This document shows, one piece after another, positions 49,642 to 61,566 of a DNA stretch of 64,000 bases. How positions within the stretch are numbered: position 1 is the first letter of the stretch; the number at the start of each line of letters is the position of its first letter. The notes beneath the pieces were generated by a model. The model was not told where the DNA came from, did not search any database, and worked only from the letters and a program-made list of their open reading frames with translations. The translations under genes were made by a program, and so were the position numbers. The stretch comes from Symsagittifera roscoffensis (taxonomy: Eukaryota; Xenacoelomorpha; Acoela; Convolutidae): positions 12,010,670 to 12,074,669 of the forward strand of contig NC_087062.1 of the NCBI RefSeq assembly GCF_963678635.1, in the 5' to 3' direction.

Positions 49642-50525
49642 GTAACATTCGTCTACTGCAGTAACACATGAGGCTTAAGAAAAATAGGCCCTATAACCAT
49701 TGGCTCAAGAGTCAGGGACACTATCTCTTGTGTTTTTCTACCTCAAATCAGTCGGAGCCAATTCGGTTCGTCTGTGACATGAGACCACGACCCGTTACAG
49801 CTTAAAGGCTACTACCAAAATATCCCCCCACTCTAGAATTCTCTAGATACCCAAAATACATGAACGCCGTTAAAAACCGGTCGGAACAATCCGTTAAGTT
49901 ACTTTTTATTAGACAGTGGAACTTTGATCCATTTCAGATGGATCAACCTAAAACTCGCCTTACCTCAACATAACAGTTATAAAACACACTCTAGAAGATT
50001 AAATTGGTACTCACATTGTAGCACGCTCAAGTATTGGGAGTAATTAAGTCGGTGAGCAACTCAAGAATTAAATAGTGTAACTAAATGAGTTTAATGTTTG
50101 CTAGTTTCAACAACAGGAATAAGTTTGTACTCTAGAATGCAGTTTTATGTGGACCATTGGGACACTCAAGCTCTCCGCCTTTCCACCGAAGGTTCACTCT
50201 GGTCCAGTTTAGAATAATACTCCAGTCAAGTCACAATAATCCAGTTCGTGGGAATACACTTGTCTCTGTTTCGAATGGGACAGCTCTACTCTAGATTATT
50301 ACTGTGACGGAAATTGCGAATAGCAATTTCCTAGTGATTTTTCTTGCAACTTTCCCGCGATTGTTACTCGATTGTTCTGATTTCTCTTTTTCGGTTTTCA
50401 GTTATCGCGAGAAAATCGTGCATGACAGGCTCCATTCGAATTTTTGAAAAATTAAATTTCACTCCAAAATCAAGTGTTTTTTGCTTCTCTCAAGGTCAAA
50501 CTTCCAAATATGACCGACTGGCACA
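49642..50525 (-). repeat. 5' LTR of element A
   Basis: 884 bp, about 98% identical to 31067-31972 apart from a 22-bp deletion near 49838. The right end GGCACA (TGTGCC on the minus strand) abuts the AGCT duplication at 50526-50529. Confidence 0.93.
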
Positions 50526-50529
50526 AGCT
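50526..50529. repeat. Target-site duplication AGCT, right copy, of element A
   Basis: It matches 31063-31066. See the left copy. Confidence 0.85.
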
Positions 50530-51330
50530 TAGCCAAGAAGAATTTAATGGACTTCAAAAATCAGCATTATACAAGATTTACTCCGATTTGTACGATCAAA
50601 AGGAAGATTATCGTAAAATAATGGAGTTTATTGAGAAAACATCGGAAGCACACAAGAATGGCAAACTACAGTCAACATCGACGAAAGCAAAAGAAATATC
50701 AAAAACTGTGAGAAACTTTTCCCCTTTTCCTATACTAGAGAAGTGTGCAAACTTAATTTTGGGTTCAAATATAATTGCTAGGGTAAAAACTGAAACTTTC
50801 CCCATTGATACGGTTGTTCATGCATACAGGAGTAGCTCCACTGAGGAGAAAATAAAAGTCCCTGACCAATATCGTGAAAAAATTTGTGATAATCCAAGAT
50901 GGGACAAACTCCATCTTATAACAATTTACACAACGGTTTAAGAATTTAGCGCAAAATATGAAGAACTTATCGCTTTAATAACTGCAAAACTTTCACCAGA
51001 TTCGATTGTTTTTTGCGAAATACCACCAATACTTAAAAATTGATCATTCCAATCGTTCTCTGAATGAAATGTAAGGTTCGACGACGGGATTTGAGGTGCT
51101 AAATCTAAATTCAAATATCAAAAGCTTGGAGAGCTATCAGAGTTAATATTTTGACACTATACACCTGAACGATGAATAAGGTATACCATTTTTGCGCAAT
51201 TACCTCGGCTCATACGTGTTCAAACACTCAAATAAACTCCCGAGGGTAAAACCAGTCCCTGATTATATTGGAAAAGCGAATTCCAACCAAAAATTGCTTT
51301 CCATTTATCAACACAATAATGTTTATAGGT
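50530..51330 (+). pseudogene. LINE ORF1 with SGNH-esterase domain, decayed
   Basis: The frame from 50530 is open to a TAA at 50939. Similarity continues in frame beyond it to about 51330, with one or more further stops. Esterase landmarks are: degenerate block I (ILGSNIIARV, where family members have a GDS-type serine motif), EFSAKYEELIALITAKL and FCEIPPI, and block V DTIHLNDE…G with NYLGSYVFKHSNKLP (about 51152-51240). An SGNH-type esterase ORF1 is known from some CR1-like LINEs. The loss of the serine motif and the stops make this copy inactive. Confidence 0.7.
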
Positions 51331-51849
51331 CTACTAATAGACAGACCCTATAGTGACAATCGCAAGCACCCATAGGGCCGACAAACCGGCCATGGCCGAC
51401 AAACTGGTCAAAATAATTTCAACAACAACTCATGGGGCTGTGATATTATTTAAACCATAATCTGAACCGTAACAAGCAGTCATATTACTACTCGCAAGGT
51501 TTTCATTATTAAGTATTGCTTAAGAATATCTTCCTGATAAACGACTGTTATTTGTAATTTTAACTAAAACTGTTCTACAAAACGATATGCTGTTACTTTT
51601 TATCTTAACTAGCATATCTGTCATCAGCTTCTGCGAAAGCGATCAATTTGTAGCGTATAAGGTACTGAATAAAAAGGAATGAAAGTATCTTTTTCCATGG
51701 GTTGCCACAATATACTCGCACAAATATTGTCGCACTATACATAATAAAATTATTATACAAAAAACACAAGCAAGACTTACAAAAAACAATAAAGGTCCCT
51801 TCGTAAAACTCTCCTAACATCAGGAGACATCCACCCAAATCCAGTACCC

Positions 51850-54675
51850 TTCATGGAATTCATTCAAATAAAGAAAAAACTGGAGAACTACAACAACAAC
51901 CTAAAAAAACTACAATTTAATTGTAGAAGTTTATCTAGAAAGCGTTCAGTTCTCAAAAACTTATTAAAACTTTTATTGATAATACAATTTTCGGATTTTC
52001 CGAGACATGGTTCAATGATACAAATAATGATGGAATATGGGCCATAGACAATGACAAACATAAATTGTTCCGATATGATAGAACTTATGAAATAAGTAAA
52101 GAATTGAAGGGTGAAGGGGTCATCTTACTGGTTTCCTAAAAAGTTAAACCCAAAGGTAAGACATGGCTTAAGCAACATGCACAAAAAGTATGATAGCATC
52201 TGGATAGAATTTATGGCCGTACTCAACAAAAATGATAGAACCACTCTTATAAACCTAGCCTACAATCCTAATACAAACAACAAAACAGACTTCCTAGAAG
52301 ATCTAGCCAAATCAATTGACCATGCACAGTCATTTAATTCAAACCTAATTTTATAGGGAGATTACAATCTCAACTATCTCAACGAAGACGACAAACAGTC
52401 TTTAGATACAATCTTCATACCATATAACCTGGACATCTCTAACAAATTAACACCTACTCACTCAAAAGCACTAATTGACTATATTATCACCGACCTAAGC
52501 ATAAAACATCTAACAAATAATTCAATAGTATTCGCACCACTAATTAAGACCGACCACCAACCACCAAGCAACAGCATTCATAACAGAACTTAAGCTGAAC
52601 AATAACGTAAGACCAATCAAACGTAAAATATATGACAAATCCAATTACTCCGATTACAAATTCAAACAAAAACTATCAGCTATAACTTGGAGAAGTTTCT
52701 ATAGCAATAATAATCCCGAAGTACTGTTCAACATCTTCACATCTAACATTGCCGACACCATTAAAGAATGTGCCCCACAGAAGACTATTTTCATTCGCAA
52801 CAACAAACCAAAGGTAAACTACGAAGATGATAAATTTATATCCCAACTGTTCAGCTCGAAAAAAAGCGAACGCCAAAAGTGGAGTATAATAAACGATACA
52901 AGATACTCGAAAAAATCTTCCAGCCTTTTTCCGTTACTCAGAAACTCTTTCGGCAATTTCATAACCAATAAATTACAGATGGCGAATCTGCTAAATTACA
53001 AGTACTCAAAACTCTTGGATGCATTTATGAGAAAAATTCAAAAATCAGGCAAAGTCCACCGACTTCTACATGCAACAATCAAAATAATAATAAATTTCAT
53101 TCCGATTCATCACATCAGCTGAATGTAAAAAAAAAGCACAGTTTAAATTGTCGAAAGGCACCAGGTCGATCCAAAATTCCAGCATGGGCATTGAAGGATG
53201 GCTGCACTGAAATATACACACATCTGACATTTCTATACAATGAGATTTCAAAAACAAGACAAATCCTTGCAAGCTCAAAAAAGCAAATGTCACACCAATA
53301 TTGGAAAAAAGAGGATCCAGAACTGCCAGAAAATTATAGGCCTATCTCTATAACTGGGGCTCTCTCAAAAATTTTCGAAAAATTGTTATATAAAGAAATC
53401 AACGAATATCTGATATCCCAAAAATTACTAAGTAATACCTAATTTGGGTTCAGAACATCATATTCAAAAATCGACGCTATTCTTTATTGCACTGAAGCAT
53501 TCAGAAAAGCAATGGAAAACAACAAAACTGTAGCATGTTCCTTACTGAATCTCTCTAAAGCATCTGATTCTATTGATCATACTTATCTTAAACAGAAACT
53601 AAAAGAATTAAATTTTTCCGAAGCAGCTATAGAAATGATCAATTCCTTTATGACCAACCTAAGCCAGAAAACAATTGTTAACAACACCGAATCCGATTGG
53701 ATTGCAATTGAGCAGGGTGTCCCACAGGCACTGTCTTTGGCCCTTTAATATTCCATCTATAGATTAACGATCTCAACAAACAAATTGACAAAACATGTAA
53801 AATAGTTCAATATGCTGCTGATACATTACTATTCTGTGAAAATAACGTTCCACAAAAAGCTTTTAAAGCACTCGAAGCCAACTGCAGTCTGTTGTCAAAT
53901 TGTTTTTAAGAACACTAACTTCAGTTGACTGCAAAAAAAAACAGAACTCATCGTTTTCAACAAAAAACATTCAAGGAAAAGGATGAAAAGTATACTATAA
54001 CTCTGAATGATAAAATGATTGAGGAGAAAACCAATATTAAAAACCTAGGAGTAGTTTTAGATCAGTTTCTAACATTCCAATATGAAATCAAAAAGATTCT
54101 CAGAAAAATGGCATGCGGAATAAAAACACTTCAATGAATCAAAAAGCTATTGCCAATAAACACAAGACTCTTGATTATGAATGCACTGGTATAGGTCATT
54201 TGCATTACCCAGCAATTCTTTTAAGTAGAATATCCGCTAAATTAATGATATCTCTGGAAAAACAGTTAAGCTGGCAGTAAAAACTTGCTGCGATTGTGCA
54301 AAATACGACTCATCTTCAGACTTGAAGCCAAAACAAAAAATATTGCCAGTAACAATGTTTCTGGACTATAACCTTTTATGTCACATTTGGAAAAAACAAC
54401 ATCAATTATTGTCAGCTTATAATATTATTGAGTATGATAACCACCAAATTGATATTAATACAAGAAACAAAAAATTATATTTCGGCGACAGATACAAAAA
54501 AGTCCGACATAATCTGGAACAAACTAACAGATGATAAAGTCAACTTTAAGGACATAATAAAATACAGAAAAGCAAAGATAAAATTCAAGAATTATTATAT
54601 ATTATTGATTAAAGAAGACCCCTCTGTGGCAACTCATGGTAAAATTTCATGGAAAAGCTTCACGTTTATATAATA
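51850..54675 (+). pseudogene. LINE ORF2 (endonuclease and reverse transcriptase), decayed
   Basis: The endonuclease starts near 51900 with LQFNCRSLSRKR, then GFSETWFNDTN (about 51990-52020), LGDYNLNYL-like at about 52355-52380 and LIDYIITD with KTDHQ at about 52470-52560. RT blocks: ENYRPISITGALSKIFEKLLYKEI (about 53330-53400), FGFRTSYS (about 53443), ACSLLNLSKASDSIDH (about 53525-53580, with Ser in place of the usual Phe), EQGVPQ (about 53710) and VQYAADT, in which one Asp of the YADD motif is replaced. Stops and frameshifts occur at about 53440, 53745 and 53907. It cannot make active enzyme. Confidence 0.85.
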
Positions 54676-54868
54676 ACATTTATATGTCAACCACCTTGAA
54701 GCTCTCAGATGAAAAGTAATCATCGATAATTGTAATAAATTTTATTTTGTTTTCTCTAACTATGCGTATCTAATGACGTTATAGTGTTTTTTATGAATTG
54801 ATAGAAAACATTTGACATACACTTGTGTATTGAAACTAATTTCGATGTGCAAATAAAGTGTTTTTTTG

Positions 54869-55703
54869 GTGGGGGGGGAATGCAATTTTTCAAAAATTTG
54901 AATTGAGCATGTCATGCTCAAGTTTCTCGCAACAACTGAAAATGTCAGAAAAATAAGATCAGAAGATTCGAACTACAATCGTGATAAAGTAGTCAAAAAT
55001 AGCAGCGGGAAATTGCTATTCGCAATTTCCAATACATAATCCAAACGAGAGTAGAGCTGCCTTATTCTTGGCAGAAGACAGAAAGTGATCGCGAGTGGAG
55101 AAGAGATAAACTGGAGAGGACCAGAATGAACTTTCGGTGCAAAGGTGGACATCTGAAGCTGCCCAATGGTCCAAATAAAAAACTTGGTTTTTTTTTCTTT
55201 TAAAACTTACTAATTTCAAAGTTCTCGAGTTAAACTTAATCACCCAATCAGTTCTAGAGTTGCTTTATACTTTTTTTACTCAATTCTAGAAGTCGTGTTG
55301 GTATGTGAAAACCTAATTCAATTTTCTTGAGTGTGTTTTTAAATTGTTATCTTGATTTAGGGAGAGTTTTTAAGTTGATCCATCTGAAATGGATTAAAAA
55401 TCCACTGTCTAATAAAAAGTAATTATACATAAGGTTCCAACCCTGTTTTTAACGGCGTTCGTGTGTTTTGGGTATTTCGAGACCTAAGCACGGGAGCGTT
55501 CTTTTTCTCTAAATTGGGGGGTATTTTGGTAGTGGCCTTTAAGGTGAAATGCGGATTTTAGTCTCACGTCGCAAGTGAACCGAATTGACTCCGACGGCTT
55601 GAGGTAAAAAACCACAAGAGATTGTGTCCCTGACCCTTGAGCCAATAATTATAGGGCATTTTTTTCATTAACCTCATATGCAACTGAAGTAGGCGACTGT
55701 TAC
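54869..55703 (+). repeat. Remainder of the 5' LTR of element B
   Basis: It resumes at the LTR position corresponding to about 60 (AATGCAATTTTTCAAAAATTTGAATTGAGCATGTCATGCTC, compare TTTTTCAAAAATTCTAATTGACCCAGTCATGCTC in element 1) and ends GGCGACTGTTAC at 55703. AATAAA in CCACTGTCTAATAAAAAG is at about 55409. With 30333-30388 it makes a complete LTR of about 890 bp. Confidence 0.85.
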
Positions 55704-57295
55704 TTAGTGTTTTTATGGCGCTCCTGTGTGTTTTTACGACATCCAGACTACGGAGTCGGACCCACTTGACACAGCTCCGGGCTACATGCCCATTCTAGAG
55801 TACCGAGGAAACGTTTTTACTTGAGCAGAGCTCGGAAACAGGTTCTACAGACTTTCTCTGGAGAGCTTTAGCACCCATTGCGCTTAAGGGTAATTTTCGA
55901 CTTAAGTGGGGGTGATAGATAGGGGGGAGGTTAGAAGGGGGCTGGTTAAAATAGAGGTTGGCGGTACAAAATTGTAAAAAGGGGGTACACATTATAGTAA
56001 CTGTACAATCGATATTTTTGATTTGATTGCATTAGTAGACCCAAAGTCTAGAACGATCCATCTACAGACTCAGAACAAGAGTTGCAACGCGAGGAGATCC
56101 AAATTTAAGATCGAATTAAGGTAGGTAACCTCGTCGGATCGGGTGGGGTGATCGGAAATAGACTGTTTTTTGGAACCCAAAAGCAGAATACACCTTAAGA
56201 CTGCTAATAGGGGGAGGAAAAACGCGTAACAGTCAAGTACCAGACATTTTTTTTACGAAAGACGGCATAGGTCGCCATTGAATTTTAGGTATACTTACCT
56301 TTCTGGTTTTGTAATTTTCATTTTTATTGGAAATTTGTTAAAATCTTACGTTTTTGGGCCAGATTTTAGAAAATTTTAACAAATCAGCTAAATTTACAAA
56401 CTATCAAACAAGTCGTATTTCGACTTTCATCGGATTGAAACAGGGAAGGTAATTTTAGTGGACTTAGTAGAGAAAACTTTGGTGAACAGAATTGGATATT
56501 GGGGATTATTTTTGATACTAGACCTCTAGAGGTGGTACTGGGATAGTGGATCAGTTATCCCAATACTCGACATAAGGCACAGGGGAAGTCTTCAATCAGG
56601 CGAAAAAACCCTTGAGCTACAAGGTGGGAAGAAGTACAAGAGTCTTACCGACAGTCTTGGGATAGTGATCTAAGTGTCCCAACACTCAGTCTTGGGATAG
56701 TGATCTAAGTGTACCAACACTGGAGCGAAGGGTCCTAGGAGAGTTCAGAATAGTCCTGGGACAGCAACGAAGTGTACCAACACTTGAGCGAGGGGTCCTA
56801 GGAGGGTTCAAAAAAGTCCTGGGACAGCAACGAAGTGTACCAACACTTGAGCGAAGGGTCCTAGGAGGGTTCAGAGAAGTTCTGGGACAGCAAAGAATTG
56901 TACCAACACTTGAGCGAAGGGTCCTAGGAGGGTTCATAAAAGTCCTGGGAGAGTAACGAAGTGTCCCAAAAAAACACTAAGGGTCCTAGGAAGGTACATA
57001 AAAATACTAGGACCGTACCAAAGTGTACCAAGACCCCATCGAAAAATCCCAACACTTGAGCGAAGGGTCCTAGGAGAGTACCAAGAAATTCTGTGACAAT
57101 AATAAAGCATCCCAAAACTAGAACAAAGGGTCCTAAAGCCTGAAACTGGTTTAAATTTGAAACTGATTTAGGCTAATTGGACTGGTTTTAGTTTTTAATA
57201 CATTAGGGAATTTTCTTATAATTTTAATAGAATTTTACAGTAGGGACTTGTAAATATTAAATTTGTAGATAAAGAAATTTGTATATATAAAAACC
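55704..57295 (+). other. Leader of element B, copy 1, with minisatellite
   Basis: TGGCGCTCCTG at 55716 follows the LTR end by 12 nt, as in element A. The next 80 nt are conserved with element A (CGGAGTCGGACCCACTTGACACAGC, GGGCTACATGCCCATTCTAGAGTACC). At about 56650-57130 a tandem repeat of about 56 bp occurs, AGTCCTGGGACAGCAACGAAGTG then TACCAACACTTGAGCGAAGGG and TCCTAGGAGGGTTCA, in about eight decaying copies. Confidence 0.8.
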
Positions 57296-59308
57296 ATGAA
57301 GCGAAATAGGGTATCGATAACTGAAAGAAGGGGAACAGGACTTAAGCAAAATAATACGGAATGGAAAATAATACCATCAAATCCGAAAGTAATGAGAAAG
57401 AATATTTCAGTGAACATGGTCAATACAAGAAGCATAAAGGAACATAAGGCCAAGGAGAAAGCAATGGAAGAACCGACTGTACCGGCTAGAGAAACCGATC
57501 ATGAGACACCAGATAAGATTATTGACGGGGTGGAAAGAAAGACGACGGAATCAACACCAATGCCGAATACAGAAGAACAAAGGAAGAAAACAATAGAGTT
57601 CTCACCAATATGCAATGTAAACGAAACAAAACTAAAGCCTAAACAACACGCCGGAAACGATAAAAGACGATTCTCAAACAAAAGAACGTCGTTCACAGAG
57701 AGGATTGCAGCGATGGTTGGAATGAAATCAAAAGAGAAAGATGAGGTAATACCAACCACCGAGAAAGGCAAAACATTTGGAACAGTTTCCGCATTTACAA
57801 CAGAAGCTAAACAAGACGAGGAGCAGGCCACACAAGGAGCAACGGCCAACCATGACAAACAAACCATGGGATCAAAAACAACTTCACTTGAGCTGGGCGA
57901 CTTGATAGCAAAATTGGAACAAATCGACAAGAAGCTGAAATGCAGCGAGGGAGACCGCCAAGAGCTGAAAAAGGAAGTACGACACAATAAAAATCAGAAC
58001 CTAGACAACTACTTTGTCTAGCAAGGGCGACGGAAGAGAAGCTGCAGCAGATGGCGGACAAAGTAGAAACGACCGACAAAGAGCGAGAGAAACATATCAA
58101 GACAGATATGGTGGAATTGAAGAAAAGATACGACACTGTGAGTGAAAAATTGTGGAATCTAGAGACATGAATGGACTCAATGAGCAGGGAACAAGCAGAA
58201 AGTTTTGGAGCCATACAGTCCAAATTGGATGTACTCTTGAGAAATTACATAGCCCAAGATAAATTAGTGGTGGAAAAGCCATCCGGAACTAGAGTCGACT
58301 TCGTGGAACCACAACAAATAAACGGGAATCTACACCATTAACAAGGATAGATATCACCATGGCGTCAGGAGGGACAAGGACTGCTATGAAGTTGGGAGCC
58401 TCAAACTCAACGAGGACCTCAGAGGACTCAGGATCACATACGGGTGTACAACCGGATGCAATGACGTGGGCCAGTACCTGGGAAATGAACAGGACGCTTG
58501 AAGCATTCGCAACAAGGAACACATACTCAAGTGACAGAGGCAGTGGCAAATCCCGAAAAACCTTCAAAAAACCTAAGGAATTCAAGGACGAATCAGATTG
58601 TTGCATTGATACATGGGTTGAGGTAATGAGACTACATCTAGAACAAGACAACTTGAACGACAAAAGGCAGGCCTGCACGGCAATACTAAGCAATTTAGAA
58701 GGCACCACACTAAAATGCGTGGTAGCAAACAAAGAGGAGGAGCGTGATACGGCGGACAAAATATTCGAGATACTGTTGAATCGATTCGGATCAGGAATGA
58801 AGGGTCATCAAGCGATGATGAGATTTGAAAAAAGAAGACAAAGGGAGGAAGAGTCAATCGATCGAATCCTGGATGATCTTGAGAGCTTGAGAAAAAGAAG
58901 CGACCCGGAAGAATCGACGAACAGAAGAAACTGCAGCATCGCTTCAAAGTTTATTGACAGGGTGAAAAGTGACGTTTTGAGAACGATGCTGGCAACGTAA
59001 TATACACTATCAAAGGATAATGCACCGACCCCAGAAGAGATGAGACAAACGTCAAGAGAGTAAATGTTGATGTAACCAAAAAAATTACTCGTTCTCAGAA
59101 GGCAGTAACATGCAAGGGGGAGCCAGCTACAAAGGTTGTCATGGTACAAGCCTAGAGACGACATGGACAAACGTAGGTCATGCGCAAACTGTGGATCAGC
59201 GGATCATCATGTTGCGGACTGCACGACATACAAGCAAGGCATGAAAAGCTTGGGATACGCACCATAGGAAGAAGAATCAAACAGGGGAACATGAGTTTTA
59301 CAGTGGCT
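57296..59308 (+). pseudogene. gag: Element B gag relic, copy 1
   Basis: ATG at 57296 opens 241 codons (charged N terminus, MVNTRSIKEHK at about residue 41, coiled coil LEQIDKKLKCSEGDRQ), ending at TAG 58019, where the frame shifts. The coiled coil goes on in another frame to about 58170, where a TGA occurs. The gag core resumes at 58359-59000 (DTWVEVMRLHLEQDNLND, IFEILLNRFGSGMKG). One zinc knuckle, CANCGSADHHVADC, is at about 59178-59220. At least four breaks make it inactive. It stops abruptly at the duplication junction. Confidence 0.88.
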
Positions 59309-61566
59309 TAATCCAAACGAGAGTAGAGCTGCCTTATTCTTGGCAGAAGACAGAAAGTGATCGCGAGTGGAGAAGAGATAAACTGGAGAGGACCAGAATG
59401 AACTTTCGGTGCAAAGGTGGACATCTGAAGCTGCCCAATGGTCCAAATAAAAAACTTGATTTTTTTTCTTTTAAAACTTACTAATTTCAAAGTTCTCGAG
59501 TTAAACTTAATCACCCAATCAGTTCTAGAGTTGCTTTATACTTTTTTTACTCAATTCTAGAAGTCGTGTTGGTATGTGAAAACCTAATTCAATTTTCTTG
59601 AGTGTGTTTTTAAATTGTTATCTTGATTTAGGGAGAGTTTTTAAGTTGATCCATCTGAAATGGATTAAAAATCCACTGTCTAATAAAAAGTAATTATACA
59701 TAAGGTTCCAACCCTGTTTTTAACGGCGTTCGTGTGTTTTGGGTATTTCGAGACCTAAGAACGGGAGCGTTCTTTTTCTCTAAATTGGGGGGTATTTTGG
59801 TAGTGGCCTTTAAGGTGAAATGCGGATTTTAGTCTCACGTCGCAAGTGAACCGAATTGACTCCGACGGCTTGAGGTAAAAAACCACAAGAGATTGTGTCC
59901 CTGACCCTTGAGCCAATAATTATAGGGCAATTTTTTCATTAACCTCATATGCGACTTAAGTAGGCGACTGTTACTTAGTGTTTTTATGGCGCTCCTGTGT
60001 GTTTTTACGACATCCAGACTACGGAGTCGGACCCACTTGACACAGCTCCGGGCTACATGCCCATTCTAGAGTACCGAGGAAACGTTTTTACTTGAGCAGA
60101 GCTTGGAAACAGGTTCTACAGACTTTCTCTGGAGAGCTTTAGCACCCATTGCGCTTAAGGGTAATTTTCGACTTAAGTGGGGGTGATAGATAGGGGGGAG
60201 GTTAGAAGGGGGCTGGTTAAAATAGAGGTTGGCGGTACAAAATTGTAAAAAGGGGGTACACATTATAGTAACTGTACAATCGGTATTTTCGATTTGGTTG
60301 CATTAGTAGACCCAAAGTCTAGAACGATCCATCTACAGACTCAGAACAAGAGTTGCAACGCGAGGAGATCCAAATTTAAGATCGAATTAAGGTAGGTAAC
60401 CTCGTCGGATCGGGTGGGGTGATCGGAAATAGACTGTTTTTTGGAACCCAAAAGCAGAATACACCTTAAGACTGCTAATAGGGGGAGGAAAAACGCGTAA
60501 CAGTCAAGTACCAGACATTTTTTTTACGAAAGACGGCATAGGTCGCCATTGAATTTTAGGTATACTTACCTTTCTGGTTTTGTAATTTTCATTTTTATTG
60601 GAAATTTGTTAAAATCTTACGTTTTTGGGCCAGATTTTAGAAAATTTTAACAAATCAGCTAAATTTACAAACTATCAAACAAGTCGTATTTCGACTTTCA
60701 TCGGATTGAAACAGGGAAGGTAATTTTAGTGGACTTAGTAGAGAAAACTTTGGTGAACAGAATTGGATATTGGGGATTATTTTTGATACTAGACCTCTAG
60801 AGGTGGTACTGGGATAGTGGATCAGTTATCCCAATACTCGACATAAGGCACAGGGGAAGTCTTCAATCAGGCGAAAAAACCCTTGAGCTACAAGGTGGGA
60901 AGAAGTACAAGAGTCTTACCGACAGTCTTGGGATAGTGATCTAAGTGTCCCAACACTCAGTCTTGGGATAGTGATCTAAGTGTACCAACACTGGAGCGAA
61001 GGGTCCTAGGAGAGTTCAGAATAGTCCTGGGACAGCAACGAAGTGTACCAACACTTGAGCGAGGGGTCCTAGGAGGGTTCAAAAAAGTCCTGGGACAGCA
61101 ACGAAGTGTACCAACACTTGAGCGAAGGGTCCTAGGAGGGTTCAGAGAAGTTCTGGGACAGCAAAGAATTGTACCAACACTTGAGCGAAGGGTCCTAGGA
61201 GGGTTCATAAAAGTCCTGGGAGAGTAACGAAGTGTCCCAAAAAAACACTAAGGGTCCTAGGAAGGTACATAAAAATACTAGGACCGTACCAAAGTGTACC
61301 AAGGCCCCATCGAAAAATCCCAACACTTGAGCGAAGGGTCCTAGGAGAGTACCAAGAAATTCTGTGACAATAATAAAGCATCCCAAAACTAGAACAAAGG
61401 GTCCTAAAGCCTGAAACTGGTTTAAATTTGAAACTGATTTAGGCTAATTGGACTGGTTTTAGTTTTTAATACATTAGGGAATTTTCTTATAATTTTAATA
61501 GAATTTTACAGTAGGGACTTGTAAATATTAAATTTGTAGATAAAGAAATTTGTATATATAAAAACC
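59309..61566 (+). repeat. Duplicated partial LTR and leader of element B (copy 2)
   Basis: 59309-59974 repeats the last 667 bp of the LTR and 59975-61566 repeats the leader with its minisatellite (about 60921-61401). The LTR part begins internally at the AATCCAAACGAGAGTAG position, so it is not a separate insertion. Confidence 0.9.

Larger units (their letters stand above)
31067..50525 (-). mobile_element. Element A: near-complete 19.5-kb Ty3/Gypsy-type LTR retrotransposon
   Basis: Two LTRs (906 and 884 bp) flank an internal region of 17.7 kb. In sense order: primer-binding-like site, 2.7-kb leader with minisatellite, gag-protease (46963-43343), pol (43346-38198, frame broken once in RT), third gene (37700-32457, N-terminal third broken), 3' UTR and purine tract. 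RT-RNase H-integrase order and the GPF motif after integrase place it in Ty3/Gypsy. Total size is two to four times that of ordinary animal Gypsy elements. By eye, the LTRs differ at about 15 sites plus one 22-bp indel, so insertion is fairly young. It sits inside the ORF1 of a LINE. Confidence 0.95.
50526..54868 (+). mobile_element. 3' part of the CR1-like LINE split by element A
   Basis: It continues the LINE begun at 30389. Together the parts make about 5.0 kb, the usual size of a full-length CR1-type LINE. ORF1 and ORF2 remnants are listed separately. After ORF2 about 190 bp of 3' UTR follow, with AATAAA at 54851-54856, ending at a T run and G run near 54868. There the text changes to LTR of element B. 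Confidence 0.8.

Noticed and set aside
59309-59974. A separate LTR insertion or the 3' LTR of element B.
   Set aside because: It starts in the middle of the LTR and is followed by the leader and gag again. It is the left part of the second tandem copy.
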